Made by a program: the position numbers and the translations under genes | NCBI GenBank assembly: GCA_013076295.1 | Contig: RQOL01000718.1 | Span: forward strand, 930,001 to 994,000 | Source of the DNA: Sanderia malayensis | Lineage: Eukaryota; Cnidaria; Scyphozoa; Semaeostomeae; Pelagiidae | DNA length: 64,000 bases | Reading direction: 5' to 3' | Shown: positions 9,692 through 28,564 of the stretch, one piece after another | Position numbering within the stretch: position 1 is the first letter of the stretch | How the letters are laid out: each line of letters starts with the position of its first letter | The notes under the pieces: model-generated | The model's input: only the letters and a program-made list of their open reading frames with translations | Database searches by the model: none | Told to the model about the DNA's origin: nothing

Positions 9692-12685
9692 ATGGCTTCA
9701 ATGAGAGCCACAAGGTTAAACAGTTTCTGTTTTTTGATCTTACTGATTTTGTTGTGCAAAGTTCCAACCAACACAAATTCAATCTACGGTGAGTTCAATG
9801 AATATCCTATACAATTTCTTCCATGCATTGTATACTGTATGCAGATGCAATATATTCCACAGAGTATATCATGCCATACAGTCAACTCTGTCTAATTCGA
9901 ACACCATGGGGAAGCGTGAAAATGTCCGAATTACAAAAACTTCGAATTATAGAGGTTTGTTTTATGGGAACTGATTCGTCAGTGATCCTCGAAGGGACGG
10001 GGAATTTCGTTCGAATTTAGCAAACCGATGTAAGATCGGAAATTTGAAACGAAGTGACCGAGACCTGTTGTTGCTTGTTACATTTCAGGCAATAAAACAT
10101 TGGAAATCGGCGGGATATTCGACTATTACAGTACGGTGAGTAACCACATCAATCCTCAAATGGGCATTCATTTCGAAGAGGCCTACCGATTTACACTCGA
10201 TCAAATCAACAACAACAAATCCATGCTTCACGGTTTCAAGCTTAAACCGCTGTTCACCAATACCAAACGGTGGGAACGCCTCATCCTGTCAATTATCCAA
10301 TTCTACACAAGTGGAACGGCTCCTTCAACCATAGGCCCGTTCCAGTCTCTGGATGCCTATCGACTGTCAATACTTACAGGCAGCTTGCGTTACCCTACGG
10401 TCAGTTACGGGGCAAGCTATGACGAAATCGAGCCGTCCGGGATCGATTTCTTCCGCACCGTTGCAACGGACTCGTTCCGCGTGGCCGCCATGGTCGAGCT
10501 GTTGAAACGACTTGACTGGGACTTCGTCTCGGTAATCAGCTCGCATGCGCAAAATGGCGATGCGATGGCGCGGAGCTTCGTGAAAAAGGCAGTAACGAGG
10601 GACATTTGCTATAACACGCACGTGTCATTGGCCGACAAGGCGAAGAGATCCGACTATGCGAGCGCGGTGAAAATGGCAGCCGCAGACCCGCGCGCCAAGG
10701 GCTTGTTATTATTCACAACAATGCGCGATTCGATCAACTTACTCCGCGAGTTGAAAGAGCAAAACATGTCAGACCGGTTTCACATTGTGTCCGCAACAGG
10801 ACTGACCACATACGTCGAATTGACGCGCGGATACGAGACTATGCTCGACGGTGCAATCAGCCTCGAAGTGGCGACAAGGGAAATTCCAGAATTCAAAGAT
10901 CACTTTCTTGCTCTGAAACCGCAGATGAGAAATAGCAGTGAGTTCGATTTGTTTTGGGAGAATACATTCGATTGCAACATCCCATGGAAAAAGAACAGGG
11001 CGGGGTTTCCCAACAATAGCAAACGAAACTGCACTGGGAAGGAGCAACTGGCCGATGGCAAAGGCTATTACCCGCACACGCCAATACAGCCAGTCATCGA
11101 TTCGTTTTACGCTCTGGCATTGGCATATAAGTACATAATAGAAACAGATTGTTCGCAAAAGGCCTACTGCGATTGGGATCAATCAATGGGCTACAAGTAC
11201 GCGAAGAGGATCTCCAAATATTTGCAAGCAAATTCGTTCGCCGATCGCACGCTGACGCTTACGAATCCGATCACGAATCACGATCCGAACCTCGTCGAAT
11301 ACGACATTCTAAACTTCGTCAAATCCCGCCGCCACAATGGTCGCTATGAGAATCGCAAGATCGGCAAGTGGTCACTGAGGCGAAGTGGCCGATCGCGAAC
11401 TGGAAAGAGCTACCTATGGCCCTCCTCTGCGAAGGAGATAACATTGGGGACCATAACGTTGAACAAGTCAGACGTGCAGTGGAGAGGACGTGCCAGGAAT
11501 GTCACGTCTTCGTGCAGACAGCGGTGCGGTGTTGGTCACGTACAGGTTCGCAGCGCAAGCTTGGTTAACCTTCAATGCTGTTGGACGTGCCACGCGTGTA
11601 AATCTGACCAAATCACCGTGAATAACTCGTGCATAAGCTGTGGCGAGGGAAGTAAGCCAGACGCGGCTTTCAAAACAAAGTGCAACGCAATACCCCGTCG
11701 TTCGTTTGATTCCGACCCTGATTCATACGTGGCCGTGCGAATCTATCTGATTTTGTCGGCACTCGGTATCCTCGCAACTATTTTCGTCGCCAGCGTGTTC
11801 ATCAGACACAACAACAACCGCATAGTTCGAGCATCTGGTCGTGACTTATGTTATTTCATATTGACAGGCATTGCAATAACCTTCGTCATTCCCTTGATCT
11901 ATTGCATCGAGCCGAGCACCGTCGTCTGCAAGGTGCGCGTGGTAATACCCGGAATAGCCTTTTGCATGTGCTATTCGTCACTTTTCTTGAAGACCAACCG
12001 AATATACCGGATATTCCGGAACGCGCAGACGTCAGTCTCGAGACCACCACTGATCAGTCCGCAATCGCAGCTGATCATTTTGTTCTTCATTCTTTGCGGG
12101 CAGACACTGCTTTGCGTCACATTAATCATCAGCAATAAGAACAAAGTTGAGCAGTACACGCCAGAGACGCGCGCATATATCACGTCATACTGTCAGAATA
12201 GCAAAGGCAATGGGATGGTGCCTGTCATGTTGAACCTCCTCCTCAGCGTCGTGTTCATGGTCTGCGCAACGTGGTTCGCTTTCAAGACGCGCAACTTTCC
12301 AAAGAACTACAACGAATCCAAATACATTGGTATTACGATGTATACCACGTGTTTGTGTTGGGCTGTCTTCTTGCCATCCTATATAATATCAAGAACAAAT
12401 GACGGCAGTTTCATGATGAATCATTTGATGTGTGTCATAGCCTTGTGTATTGGGTTTCTGAATCTCCTAGGCCTGTTTGGTCAGAAAATGAAACTGCTCC
12501 TTTGTCCAGCCTGCCTTGTCGATCAAACTATGCTGACAACGACGCATCAGAATATCCAGGATAATATACAACAGCCTCAACATGGTAACGAGTCCTATCA
12601 AGGCACGACAACGGAAGAAGGCAGAAGCTGTAGATTGGAGAGTTTGTCGACGGCAATTGCTGGTAGGCCGAACAGTTCAAAATAA
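9692..12685 (+). CDS. Class C GPCR, metabotropic-glutamate-receptor-like
   Basis: Two exons: 9692-9788 (signal peptide, 32 codons plus one base) and 10089-12685, with a GGTGAGT donor and a TTTCAG acceptor. The protein is 897 aa. Residues 1-29 form a signal peptide with a Leu/Ile core. Next comes a Venus-flytrap ligand-binding domain (about 35-480), recognisable by Y-P-T-V-S-Y-G-A-S, D-F-F-R-T-V-A-T-D-S and the following A-M-V-E-L-L-K segment. A cysteine-rich linker containing C-C-W-T-C-H-A-C and C-I-S-C-G follows (about 510-555), then seven hydrophobic segments (about 575-840) and a short polar tail. The extracellular part between about 430 and 500 is unusually basic. In the segment where mGluRs have E-G-x-Y-G, this protein has H-A-Q-N-G, so the ligand is uncertain. 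Such receptors are expanded in cnidarians; the ligand cannot be named from sequence. Confidence 0.9.
9877..10020. mobile_element. Pogo/Tigger-like MITE fragment in GPCR intron
   Basis: It begins TACAGTCAACTCTGTCTAATTC and contains repeated TTCGAA / CCGAATTA-type half-sites typical of the TACAGTnnA...TCGAA elements also seen at 21350-21513 and 57753-57857. A clear right inverted end was not found, so the limits are approximate. It lies in the single intron of the GPCR gene. Confidence 0.4.
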
Positions 12686-12969
12686 TGTATGAGGTGGGGG
12701 TAAAGGCAACCACGTGGAAGCAAAATGAGTGCTTGTGCAAGGACGATAAAGAAAAGCATCTTGCAGGAAATGAGGGATAATTAAAGAAAGGCCAAAATAA
12801 ATGAAGATAGAAAATGCAAAAGAAAAGACAAATATCTAAAGACAAGAGGGGTTAGGTAGATATGCACAAAGATATTAAAGACATGTAAAAAAAACCCGGA
12901 AAATACAAAGAAAAGAGATTTCTATTCAATATTTGTTGAGAGCATAGTTAATTTATACAAGATAATTTA

Positions 12970-13414
12970 GGCTGCGTTTACACGGGACCGGTTCCATTTG
13001 GAACCGTACCAAAATGAGTACGATTAGGCCTCCCGTTTACACGGGAACTGTCGGAACCGTTCCAAATGGAACTGCTAGCCGTACCCAAATGGGATCGGTT
13101 AGAAAAAAGTTCCATTTGGAACCGTTTTACGGAACCGTTCCAAAATGCTCGTGTAAACGGGTGGAACGGTTCCAAAAGAGTACGGATAGGAAGTGAGGCA
13201 TAAAATAAAATGTGAGCGTCATGTGGTCGTGAACAAAGGGAATCACAAAAATGGCGCCCTTTGAGCTTGTCGAGCACGCCTCCACAGCACCGCTTTGTGC
13301 AATAATTTCGAATAGTTCCAAATGGAACCGATCCCGTGTAAACGCAGTCAAATTTGGAACGGTTCCAAATGGTTCCGAATGGAACCGTTCCAAATTTCTC
13401 GTGTAAACGCAGCC
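12970..13414. mobile_element. PIF/Harbinger-type MITE with TTA target duplication
   Basis: 445 bp bounded by GGCTGCGTTTACACGGG and its near-perfect inverse CTCGTGTAAACGCAGCC, flanked by TTA on both sides (12967-12969 and 13415-13417). A 3-bp TWA duplication with GG-starting ends is the signature of PIF/Harbinger elements. The interior has many alternating copies of the self-complementary unit GGAACCGTTCC / CCATTTGGAACC, so it can fold on itself at several scales. No transposase is present. Confidence 0.85.
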
Positions 13415-13417
13415 TTA

Positions 13418-14816
13418 GAATGCCTAAATAGCATTGGGCACTTTCATTGTGAGCTGATATACACTATCTAATAATGACAAGATAATTTGAATATATCATA
13501 AAGAAGGAAAAAAGAGAGGATAGAATAAAAAAGCACAAAAGAAAGCACATTCATCATAAGATAAAATGAACAATAATAGTAATTAATGAAAAAGTATCGC
13601 TTAACCTGTAGTATCTAAAGGGCAATCTCGATCCCACAGTGATGCTGGATAAGTACACGCGCACTTTGGAACGAGGTTGTGTAAAGATATAGTTAAATTT
13701 GCATAAGTGGAACTCATATCGTATGAACTTTTTGCAATTTCAATTTCCAGCAGTTGCGCAATCCTGTTTATTTAGGGAGAATTAGATATATTTGACAGTA
13801 GACATAAGCAGCTCAACTGGGTTGTGATAGGCATTTCTTAGACACATACGAATTATATAAACTCGTGCGAAATGAAATTATTCCGATTGTTCAAAGAAAA
13901 TTCTAAATAATTAAATAGGAGGAATAATAAAAAATAGTGCCAACTTGTAATCTCCTATAAAACAGCATTAAAAAAGATTATGCGCGGCGAATCGAAAACT
14001 GAAAGCTGAGATTTCCAGATTCCGTAGCAGAACAATATTTGAAAAGCATATTTGAGCAAAGTACTAAGTCATCAAAGAGTGTTGTCTCCAATGTTAACAC
14101 ATGCCAGCTTTGCATTCAATGCTGAATGGCTTTCTTAGATACACAACTCAAGGCCGAAAAATGCATCGCAAATACTCAATAACACCGACAAGGTACAGCA
14201 TTGGGCTCGCAGCCAATAAACAGTATGATTGCAGTACTGGGCAGTGTAATAACACTAATAGCTGGTCAAAATGGCATGCATTTGCAATAACCAAGAACAA
14301 AATCAAAAGTAGCGATCGTTGTATGGCAAGAATCCTTGACCATAAAGCATAAGAAAATTCCTCTTCAACAGTGAACAAGGGTGTTATTGTCATTCGATAA
14401 TGAGAGTGAGGTCAGTTTCAAAACAAGGCTAAAATCCCAGATGTCTCTTGTAGGTTGAATGAGAAGTGCGTCCAAGTGAAATATCAGTGAATCTTAGCCC
14501 TGTCCAACAGAAATGAGCGTCTAAAAGTTAACATTTTACACGTTGATGGTTAAACCACATCCATAACACAGCCAATCAGAAATCCGCCCTGTTGTCGATA
14601 ATGATAACGAGGTCAGATTCGGAACGAGGTCAGTCTTGGAACGAGTACCAGATGCCACCAAACATGATAAAGAACCAGTACTTTTGAATAAACATACCCA
14701 CAATGCAATCAACGAATGACGTACAATAAAGCGCTCGTGTTGATTACGAAGTGAAAGGGGAACAGGTGATCAAAATCAAAATAATAGAAATGAGCAAACT
14801 CTGGACTTTCATTCAC
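13418..14816. other. Intergenic, no gene recognised
   Basis: AT-rich sequence between the Harbinger MITE and the 3' end of the phosphatidylserine synthase gene. Open frames here are short and composition-driven. Near 14595-14660 there are reiterated AACGAGGTCAG segments, but no inverted ends. Confidence 0.5.
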
Positions 14817-17800
14817 TTACTGCTCCGTGCCATTTTCTGTTGTTGTTGTTGTTTTTTTCGGTGAGTTTTTCTTCGCTCTACTCCTCGTGTTGATGATGCG
14901 CCGACGTGTGACCCGGGTGAACTGGTCCTTCTCCTCTTCCTCCTCACTGCTGCTGTCTTCGAACCTCAGTCCTTTCGCGTCACGACCACGGGGGCTATTC
15001 TCATTCTTGTGCTTCAGGATCGACGTCAGACTCTTGCGCGTTGAAGAGGCCTCAAAACTCTCGCCTGTCACTTCGGGGCTTTTCGTCTGTACTGAGTTGT
15101 TCTTCTTGCTTCTCTGCATGGATATAATACAACAAAATCAGCCATTGATGATAAACGAAATGAATCCACTCGGCTTTATCATTGTAGCTTCCTAGTTTAC
15201 AGTAAAAGACTTCTGTAGCTTCCTAGTTTACAGTACTTTCAGCTTGGTTATCGCCTCAAACTGAGAGCAAGATATATTATAACGTCAGCTTTTTATTGCA
15301 ACTGCATAGATTTAGTAAACAGTTGTATGTCTACATCTACAAACAAGAAACAGAAGAAATGGCTCGAGATAGCTGGTGTTCGAATCAGCAGAGAATCTGA
15401 GTTTACCAGTGCTCAAATTATCGGCTGAGGGGGGTTGGAGCCATTGAAAGCTCTGGTTGTGGAGAGGAGAAAGGAGAACGGTCGATTTCTGATAGAAGAA
15501 TACCTCAATTAAAGGGAAATATAATCTACTCACCCATTTCCTCCAAATAACCATCAAATAGACGGTGGAGCAAGAGAACACAAACTACGAGAAATAGAAA
15601 TAACGCTATTTACTAAGCATTATTATTACCATAATAAATTAAAAGCCGGCAAGTAAAGCTCCGCCGAAGACATACATAACCTTCAACTGTATAAGGGGGG
15701 TCGTATACAGTTGAAAGTGACAAATATCATTTATTATGCACGCGAAAAAACCCCACATAAGAGCCTATCTTTATAAGAACTTTTAAGCCAAATTTCTGTC
15801 CAGAACAATAGAAGAAACAATAGCCTATTGTGCACGAACAATAGGCTGGATGCCAAGTTTTTACTGCACATACCTGGAACACAATCCACGACACAATGGC
15901 AACAGCATCGGTGCCGGAGAAAAGTTGTTTCCCATGACGAACGCAGACAAGAGCTTCAAGAAGGGTCACACATCTATGAAGAACAAAATATTGCCAATTC
16001 ACGCTTCCAGTGTCGTAAAAATTGCAAGCAAAAACAGGATAAAATTGAACCAAAGAAAAACCTTAACAGCTTTCAATAATAAAATCAAATTCAATAATCA
16101 AGTCAACTTTCCCGGGAAACTGAAACTGGTTAAAATCAAGGTGTTTCCTTATTCATTTTTACCCCAGGTACTCGAGATTCTCTCTGCGGCCCTGTGAATC
16201 CCTGTGCCCCCGGAATACCCGCAAACTGCTATGGAAATTCACATCAGGTTTCAACATTTGACGGGGGTGCAGTAGACACATAGCAGTGATAGGCTGTATT
16301 ATATGTTTAAAATTACTGTATCATTACTATACATTACGATATCGATTACCATTACTCGCATATTTGACTGTACTTACACGAACACCCAGCAGTGTGTGCC
16401 AAGCCTTTTGGTTCTGGTGTCTGTTACGTAAATGTAGTATTGCCTGAAACAAAGTGAAGTTTATCAAACAATCAAACCAATTGAGGTGCTCTGTTTCTGC
16501 CTAATGCCGTTGTATATGAGCAGTAGCAAAACGTGCAATGCGCGCCCTGGAGAGGTATGTTAGAGCGGTTCAATTGTTACCGTATAACCGGTGCTGTCAT
16601 TGTGCAGATGAGTATCAAGCGGTATAAATTGACCGGATGTTTTGTTGGTACCATGAAGATGTGCTTCAGAAAGAATGTATTCAACTCAGAGACCTAAAAA
16701 CGAAGCATGTTACATAAGATTCACTGTCTTCCGTGGGTATACGCAAAGAGCACACTGAAATTGCCTCGTCATCAAACGTGTTTACAATAAAAGAACGGGA
16801 GTCTGTGTTTCGAGACCGACAAAGGTCTGATGCTTGGGTGACGTCAAAGTTGTATGCATGGCATAGAGTACTTCCACATAAATACATAAACAATTACATG
16901 GTAGGGACATCAAATTCTAGATAAAAAATAATGCATTTCGGGCTAACCTGCCACATGATACACAGCTGGCAAATGGCAAAGTACCTCATGTAAGTACATC
17001 GAGGGTCCATCCAAGACACGTGAGTCCAGCTGTTGAAGAAATATATGCAGCATTTGCTTAAGACTGTATGAATTTCCAAAGCTTGGTCGTTAATTCAATA
17101 TATGGGGCTCCCGGCTTAATGTAGTTACATAGTGATAATGGTACAGAGGAAATACCTACCTTGCAGGGGTGAACTGCATGACAACTCTCTTGATCTTCTT
17201 TGAAGCACCGCGAATATCCCTTGAAAGAAAAACATTTCGAAATTACGCAGTGACAACTTGAAAACGAGGTGGTCAACCTAACCTAACCCTGAATGACCAC
17301 CATCTTGGAGGTCATTCAGGGTTAGGTTAGGAGACTCGTGCCAAAGCAGAAAAGACGTTTTGGGGTTAGAGAGAACTTTGAAATGGATAGAGCACATACT
17401 TGACGCTTTCCCAATAGTATTTCCTCATTTCCAACTTCTCACACAGGAACAGACCGAAATGGATACCCAAGCCATTGCAGATTAAAACGTCAAGCAAGAG
17501 CGAATCCCACCAGCATTCTTTGAAATTCTCCAACAAATGTGAGAAGGCAATCTACGTGAAAAGAAACTGTTAAAAAGACTTGAAAGAGGCATCTCAAGAG
17601 CATTTAAAAGCATTTCTACCAGTCATTCTGGACAGCCTAAATTTGTTTTTGTTAGAAATGGAAATCGATAGTCAAACTTTTGTGATGGGAGTGTGCAATT
17701 AAAATATTTTTGCAGTCTATGATTAGTATATATACGGGAGAGTATGGTAGGGTCACCTCTGTGACTTCCCAAGTCAGACTCAACAACCACAATATACCAG

Positions 17801-19399
17801 CATGTCGGATCATAATGGCCTTGACGACCCAGCCAACAAAATGTGCAATTACAAATACGTCAGTTCGATGCCAGATCAGGTCCCACTTCAGCTCACAATC
17901 AGTGTCATAAACCTTTGTAACGAAAGACAAAAGAAAGTCAGGAACATATTAGTGAACATACTGAATATATAAGTGAGATGAGGGCTTTTTAGAAGCTTTG
18001 CGTTTACATGAAAACAAATTATGTTGCATGAACAAACCTCTGTGTCCGGACCTTGATCTTTCAAAGCGGGGTCAAGAAAGAACATCATTTCCCTAACATC
18101 TTTGTGGCTTTGAAAGAGAACAAATGCCAAAAACAACATATACAAAATGCCAATACCTTGGGTGAAAAGAAGAAATCTGTTTGAAAGCATGAACAACTAT
18201 ACAGTACCATCAAGAGGGGGGGTAGCCAGGGTAAATTCCCGGGGCCCGGGCCTCAAGAAGGGCCCGCAAAACGTTTTGCTAACGCAAAGCAAATTTAAAA
18301 CTTATTTGTTTAAAACTTAGCCCCAGGGCCTGCTTATTTGTTTATAGCCCCAGGGCCCGAGCTGGCTCTCGACAGGCCTGCAACTATATGATATTATATG
18401 GCATGGAATATAATCCAACTATGGCATTCATCTAAAGATTTAACAATTAATATCTTTTGTGACTAATTCTGATTCATTCATTTATACTTCAATACCTAAC
18501 ACTTATAGACCTATTCCAATGCAATGGTTGGAATTGTCAAACTCCATGTTGCGTTGTTAGTATTGTTTCAATGCGCATTAATAGCCACGCAAATTCAAAA
18601 AAAAGTAGAACATGAAATATACACAAGGTTCTTGGTAATAGAGAGAGGTTTAATATAAACTTGCATACCAAGCACAAATCTCCAAATTGCTGGATGTGGT
18701 CTAACAAAAGGACCTGAAAAATGGAGGTATTATTAATCAGCTGAAAACAGTATCAGAAAAAAATGGCTTGACAAAGAAAGTTCTAAAATGGATAAAATAT
18801 TATGCATCAGCATAAACAAAGGAGGGAAATGAATCAGAGGTTAGATTGTTGCGTTACATCATTTAACATCTTACCATTGGGACAAATGAGGAAACTCAAC
18901 ACAGAAAATACGATAATTACTGCCACTATCCCTTGCCAAAAGTTGTCTTGTTGATTTACCTCATAGTCTCTAGCAGAAAAACAGTAAACTTTTGTTTATT
19001 ATCACACCACACATATACACAATCATTTTTGGGGGAATATACATATAAAATGAGTAAAACAACATAGGCAAAGTTATTTTCTTGATAAAGGCAATATGTC
19101 AGCTCACACGCTCATAAATAGAGTTTAGCGTAACAGCAATCGGGGTTTTTAGGTTCCAAGACCAAGGTGTGAAGTGAAGACAAAAGGGGGCGGCCTAACC
19201 TCGTGAAAGCTTTGTACAGTAGTCCGACAATTAAAACGCATAACATAGTAACAGATCTTGGCTGGTAGAGAAAGCTAATAGTAACATCTTCGACTTTTTG
19301 TTCGTCAATATTTTCATGTTCATCTGAGCTTGCACACGAGCACGAGGAGTAAGTTCTCGTGCGCGAATACCCATGAATAAACCCACTATCGTCCGCCAT
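14817..19399 (-). CDS. PTDSS1: Phosphatidylserine synthase 1
   Basis: ER membrane enzyme that exchanges serine for the headgroup of a phospholipid. Thirteen exons (high to low): 19399-19200, 18969-18875, 18713-18669, 18156-18038, 17912-17757, 17551-17400, 17219-17160, 17029-16948, 16693-16581, 16443-16378, 15973-15874, 15584-15534, 15113-14817. Phases agree throughout and give 511 aa. Family landmarks in order: V-E-D-V-T-I-S-F-L-Y near the N terminus, R-P-H-P-A-I-W-R, D-C-E-L-K-W-D, N-F-K-E-C-W-W-D, Q-F-T-P-A-S-W-T-H-V, E-L-N-T-F-F-L-K-H-I-F and R-L-G-T-H-C-W-V-F. E-L-N-T-F-F and R-x-G-T-x-C-W-V-F favour PTDSS1 over PTDSS2. Multiple hydrophobic segments fit a polytopic protein. The last exon encodes a long polar tail rich in Ser, Glu and Arg/Lys, longer than I recall for vertebrates (473 aa in human). 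ATG 19399 was chosen; the open frame upstream has no further ATG. Confidence 0.93.
15740..15880. repeat. Dispersed repeat (relative at 53534-53650)
   Basis: ACCCCACATAAGAGCC, GAACAATAGAAGAAACAATAGCCTA and a downstream GATGCCAAGT segment recur in the same order at 53534-53650 inside a CAMSAP intron. Here the copy also contains a small hairpin (ACAATAGCCTATTGT followed by ACAATAGGCT) and overlaps the donor side of PTDSS1 exon 11 (15874-15973). It is probably an old MITE related to the element at 20878-20988, which also begins with CCCACATATAAGAACC. Confidence 0.5.
17277..17331. repeat. Perfect 22-bp hairpin in PTDSS1 intron 6
   Basis: 17277-17298 and 17310-17331 are exact inverse copies (left arm starts CCTAACCTAACCCTGAATGA) separated by 11 nt. 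No mismatch is present, which suggests either recent origin or selection. The stem lies between exon 6 (ending 17400) and exon 7 (starting 17219), within an intron of 180 nt. It could be a solo palindrome left by a MITE or a short RNA hairpin. Confidence 0.75.
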
Positions 19400-20008
19400 T
19401 TTTGCAGAAAGGGGGTGGATCGGAGGAGAAGCCTCCTCTTCAATGTTGAACAATACGATATGACGTAATACACTTCAATGGGTTCGAGCCTCATTGGTTC
19501 GAGCTCGAGTTCTGTGAGCTTCAATGTCATAACAACAGTCATTCTACCTGACCTCATTTAAATCATTCTTTGATATGAAACTTGACAAAAATATAATAAT
19601 AATAGTTACTGATTAATAGAAATATTTACATTGATATAACTTAATTTTCCCAGGGCTAGGTTACAAGGTCACAAGTTTACAGAGTTAAATTGCTGGAAAA
19701 AACTAAAATATAATTTCGAATTAATTTGCCAATGCCTTCAAGTGTAATTGAAAATCTAAGTTACAAGAGTCTAAAGACCGAAGGAAATTAAAGTGTCGTA
19801 GATAATCATCTATATAAGAAATAGTAAAACTATTTGGCATTGGATTGGACTATAGTTTGATTTAATCTGTTTAATGCACAATTTGAGGAAACTGTTCAAT
19901 TTTCATCTTAATACAAGCAATTGCAAATTCTAGCTACACCACACTACATACAACAGTACAAATCTACAAAAACTAGCAAAGACCGTTAATAAATTTGAAA
20001 AACAGGCA

Positions 20009-20284
20009 TACCGTAAATCCTCGAATAAGCCCCCACCTTCGAATAAGCCCTCCCCTCGAATAAGCCCCCATCCTGATAATCATATTAATAAGGATATTGA
20101 TAAGGATATTGAGCCCAAGTTTCCAGACATTGAAGGTTAGTGAATGTATTGTAAATAGCAGCAAGTTTAAACCAATAACTTCATTGATTGGCTGCATCGT
20201 ATAGCTTTTGTTTTGCTTTATATTGAACAATAATCAGACTAAAATTTCGTTCTGGCAAATATGTAAGCCCGAGGATTTACGGTA
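20009..20284. mobile_element. TACCGTA-type MITE, 276 bp
   Basis: The left end TACCGTAAATCCTCGAATAA and the right end GCCCGAGGATTTACGGTA are inverse. The left end is followed by three reiterations of CGAATAAGCCC. It ends 50 bp before the stop codon of the Hippo-like kinase, so it may lie in or next to that gene's 3' UTR. Confidence 0.8.
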
Positions 20285-20333
20285 TAGATACATTTATTTT
20301 GATGTTGATGTTTGAAGAAAACCGACTTTTCTA

Positions 20334-27628
<7,295 letters not shown>

Positions 27629-28074
27629 TTCCTTTCGAGCAGCTAAGAATAAATTTCAGAGCTCTGTCGAAACAACTTAAGACTTTACAACTATTGGTTT
27701 AATGCTTTCTAATGTCAAGAAAAAGTAACAGCAATGTTAGGCCAAACCAGCGTGATGGTTATAACTTTTGCTGGTAGAGTAATATAAAAGTATGCCAAGA
27801 ATAACCACGCTTTTCCTTTATGCCTTTATGTGACAGAAGTTTAACGTCTCTGGTCTTCATAAGTAATAAAGAAAATATTCATCTGCCTTCAGACAAAACA
27901 AATGATGGATGAGTATGACGGAAGCTAAAGGTGGGCGAAAGATTCCCGAAGATACTTCATGTAAGAAGAATTTAATGTTACAACAACACAAAATTTTGCT
28001 AAAGTATTGAATGCGTCATGAATGCAATAACATACTGGTTATGTATGAGAGCCTGCGCGTTAATAACTTGCGGA

Positions 28075-28140
28075 AATCTGGGTGTCGGCGTGGCAGGCCG
28101 AAGGTCGTGGGTTCGAGTCTACCCAGATTCCTACGCTATC
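28075..28140 (+). other. tRNA-like remnant or tRNA-derived SINE head
   Basis: GGAAATCTGGGT pairs with ACCCAGATTCC at the ends, and the interior has GGTTCGAGTCT, a good match to an internal RNA polymerase III B box. The A-box region is poor and the D and anticodon arms do not fold convincingly. I therefore call it tRNA-derived and not a functional tRNA. Confidence 0.3.
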
Positions 28141-28255
28141 TTCTTCGTGATGAACCTTTAGGGTTTCCAATGAGGTTTCCAATGATTACCAATGATGTTA
28201 AAACTTGGTTCTATTATTAAAGTAAAAAAGTTTCATAAAACATAAAAGTATATAC

Positions 28256-28332
28256 CTGCCTTGTTCCTTCGTCTGATTTTTGATATTTTCTTCCATTTCT
28301 GACTTTTCATTGTCAATGGTATGTATGTCCAT
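28256..28332 (-). CDS. Alternative first coding exon of the Hippo-like kinase
   Basis: ATG at 28332 opens 25 codons (M-D-I-H-T-I-D-N-E-K-S-E...) ending G-G-C-A-G before a GTATATAC donor. The exon ends in the same phase (AG|) as the short exon at 27618-27628. Spliced directly to 27415 it gives ...E-Q-G-R-S-L-K-K-L in frame with the kinase. It would replace M-S-S-R by a 26-residue, mostly acidic/polar leader. It may instead be a 5' UTR exon or spurious. Confidence 0.5.
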
Positions 28333-28390
28333 TAGGTAAAGGTAATAGTATGGTAGTAAGGTAATAATATGGTAAAGAAGATAATGTGCT

Positions 28391-28485
28391 AGAAGTCATC
28401 AAAGTTGAAAAACAATTTTTCAAATCAAATCAAATCAAAAACAAACATTCATTGTAAATTATTTCTTGTGAGCCAAAAGATTCAA
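28391..28485 (+). repeat. Left flank of membrane-protein cluster (inverted copy 33629-33715)
   Basis: AAGTCATCAAAGTTGAAAAA through CTTGTGAGCCAAAAGATT reads as the reverse complement of 33629-33715, at an estimated 85% identity. The pair encloses the whole 5.2-kb triplicated cluster. Confidence 0.8.
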
Positions 28486-28564
28486 TACCATTATTTCATT
28501 GAAAATTTTCAATGTTACTTTATGTTTTTAACAATATGTTTCATTGATATCTCTGTCAAACAGG

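Noticed and set aside
14101..14352. 83-codon plus-strand frame
   Set aside because: No domain, splice partner or polyadenylation signal; likely chance in intergenic DNA.
16681..16893. 70-codon minus-strand frame inside the phosphatidylserine synthase gene
   Set aside because: The real coding exon here is 16581-16693 in another frame (E-L-N-T-F-F-L-K), confirmed by splice phase and family motifs.
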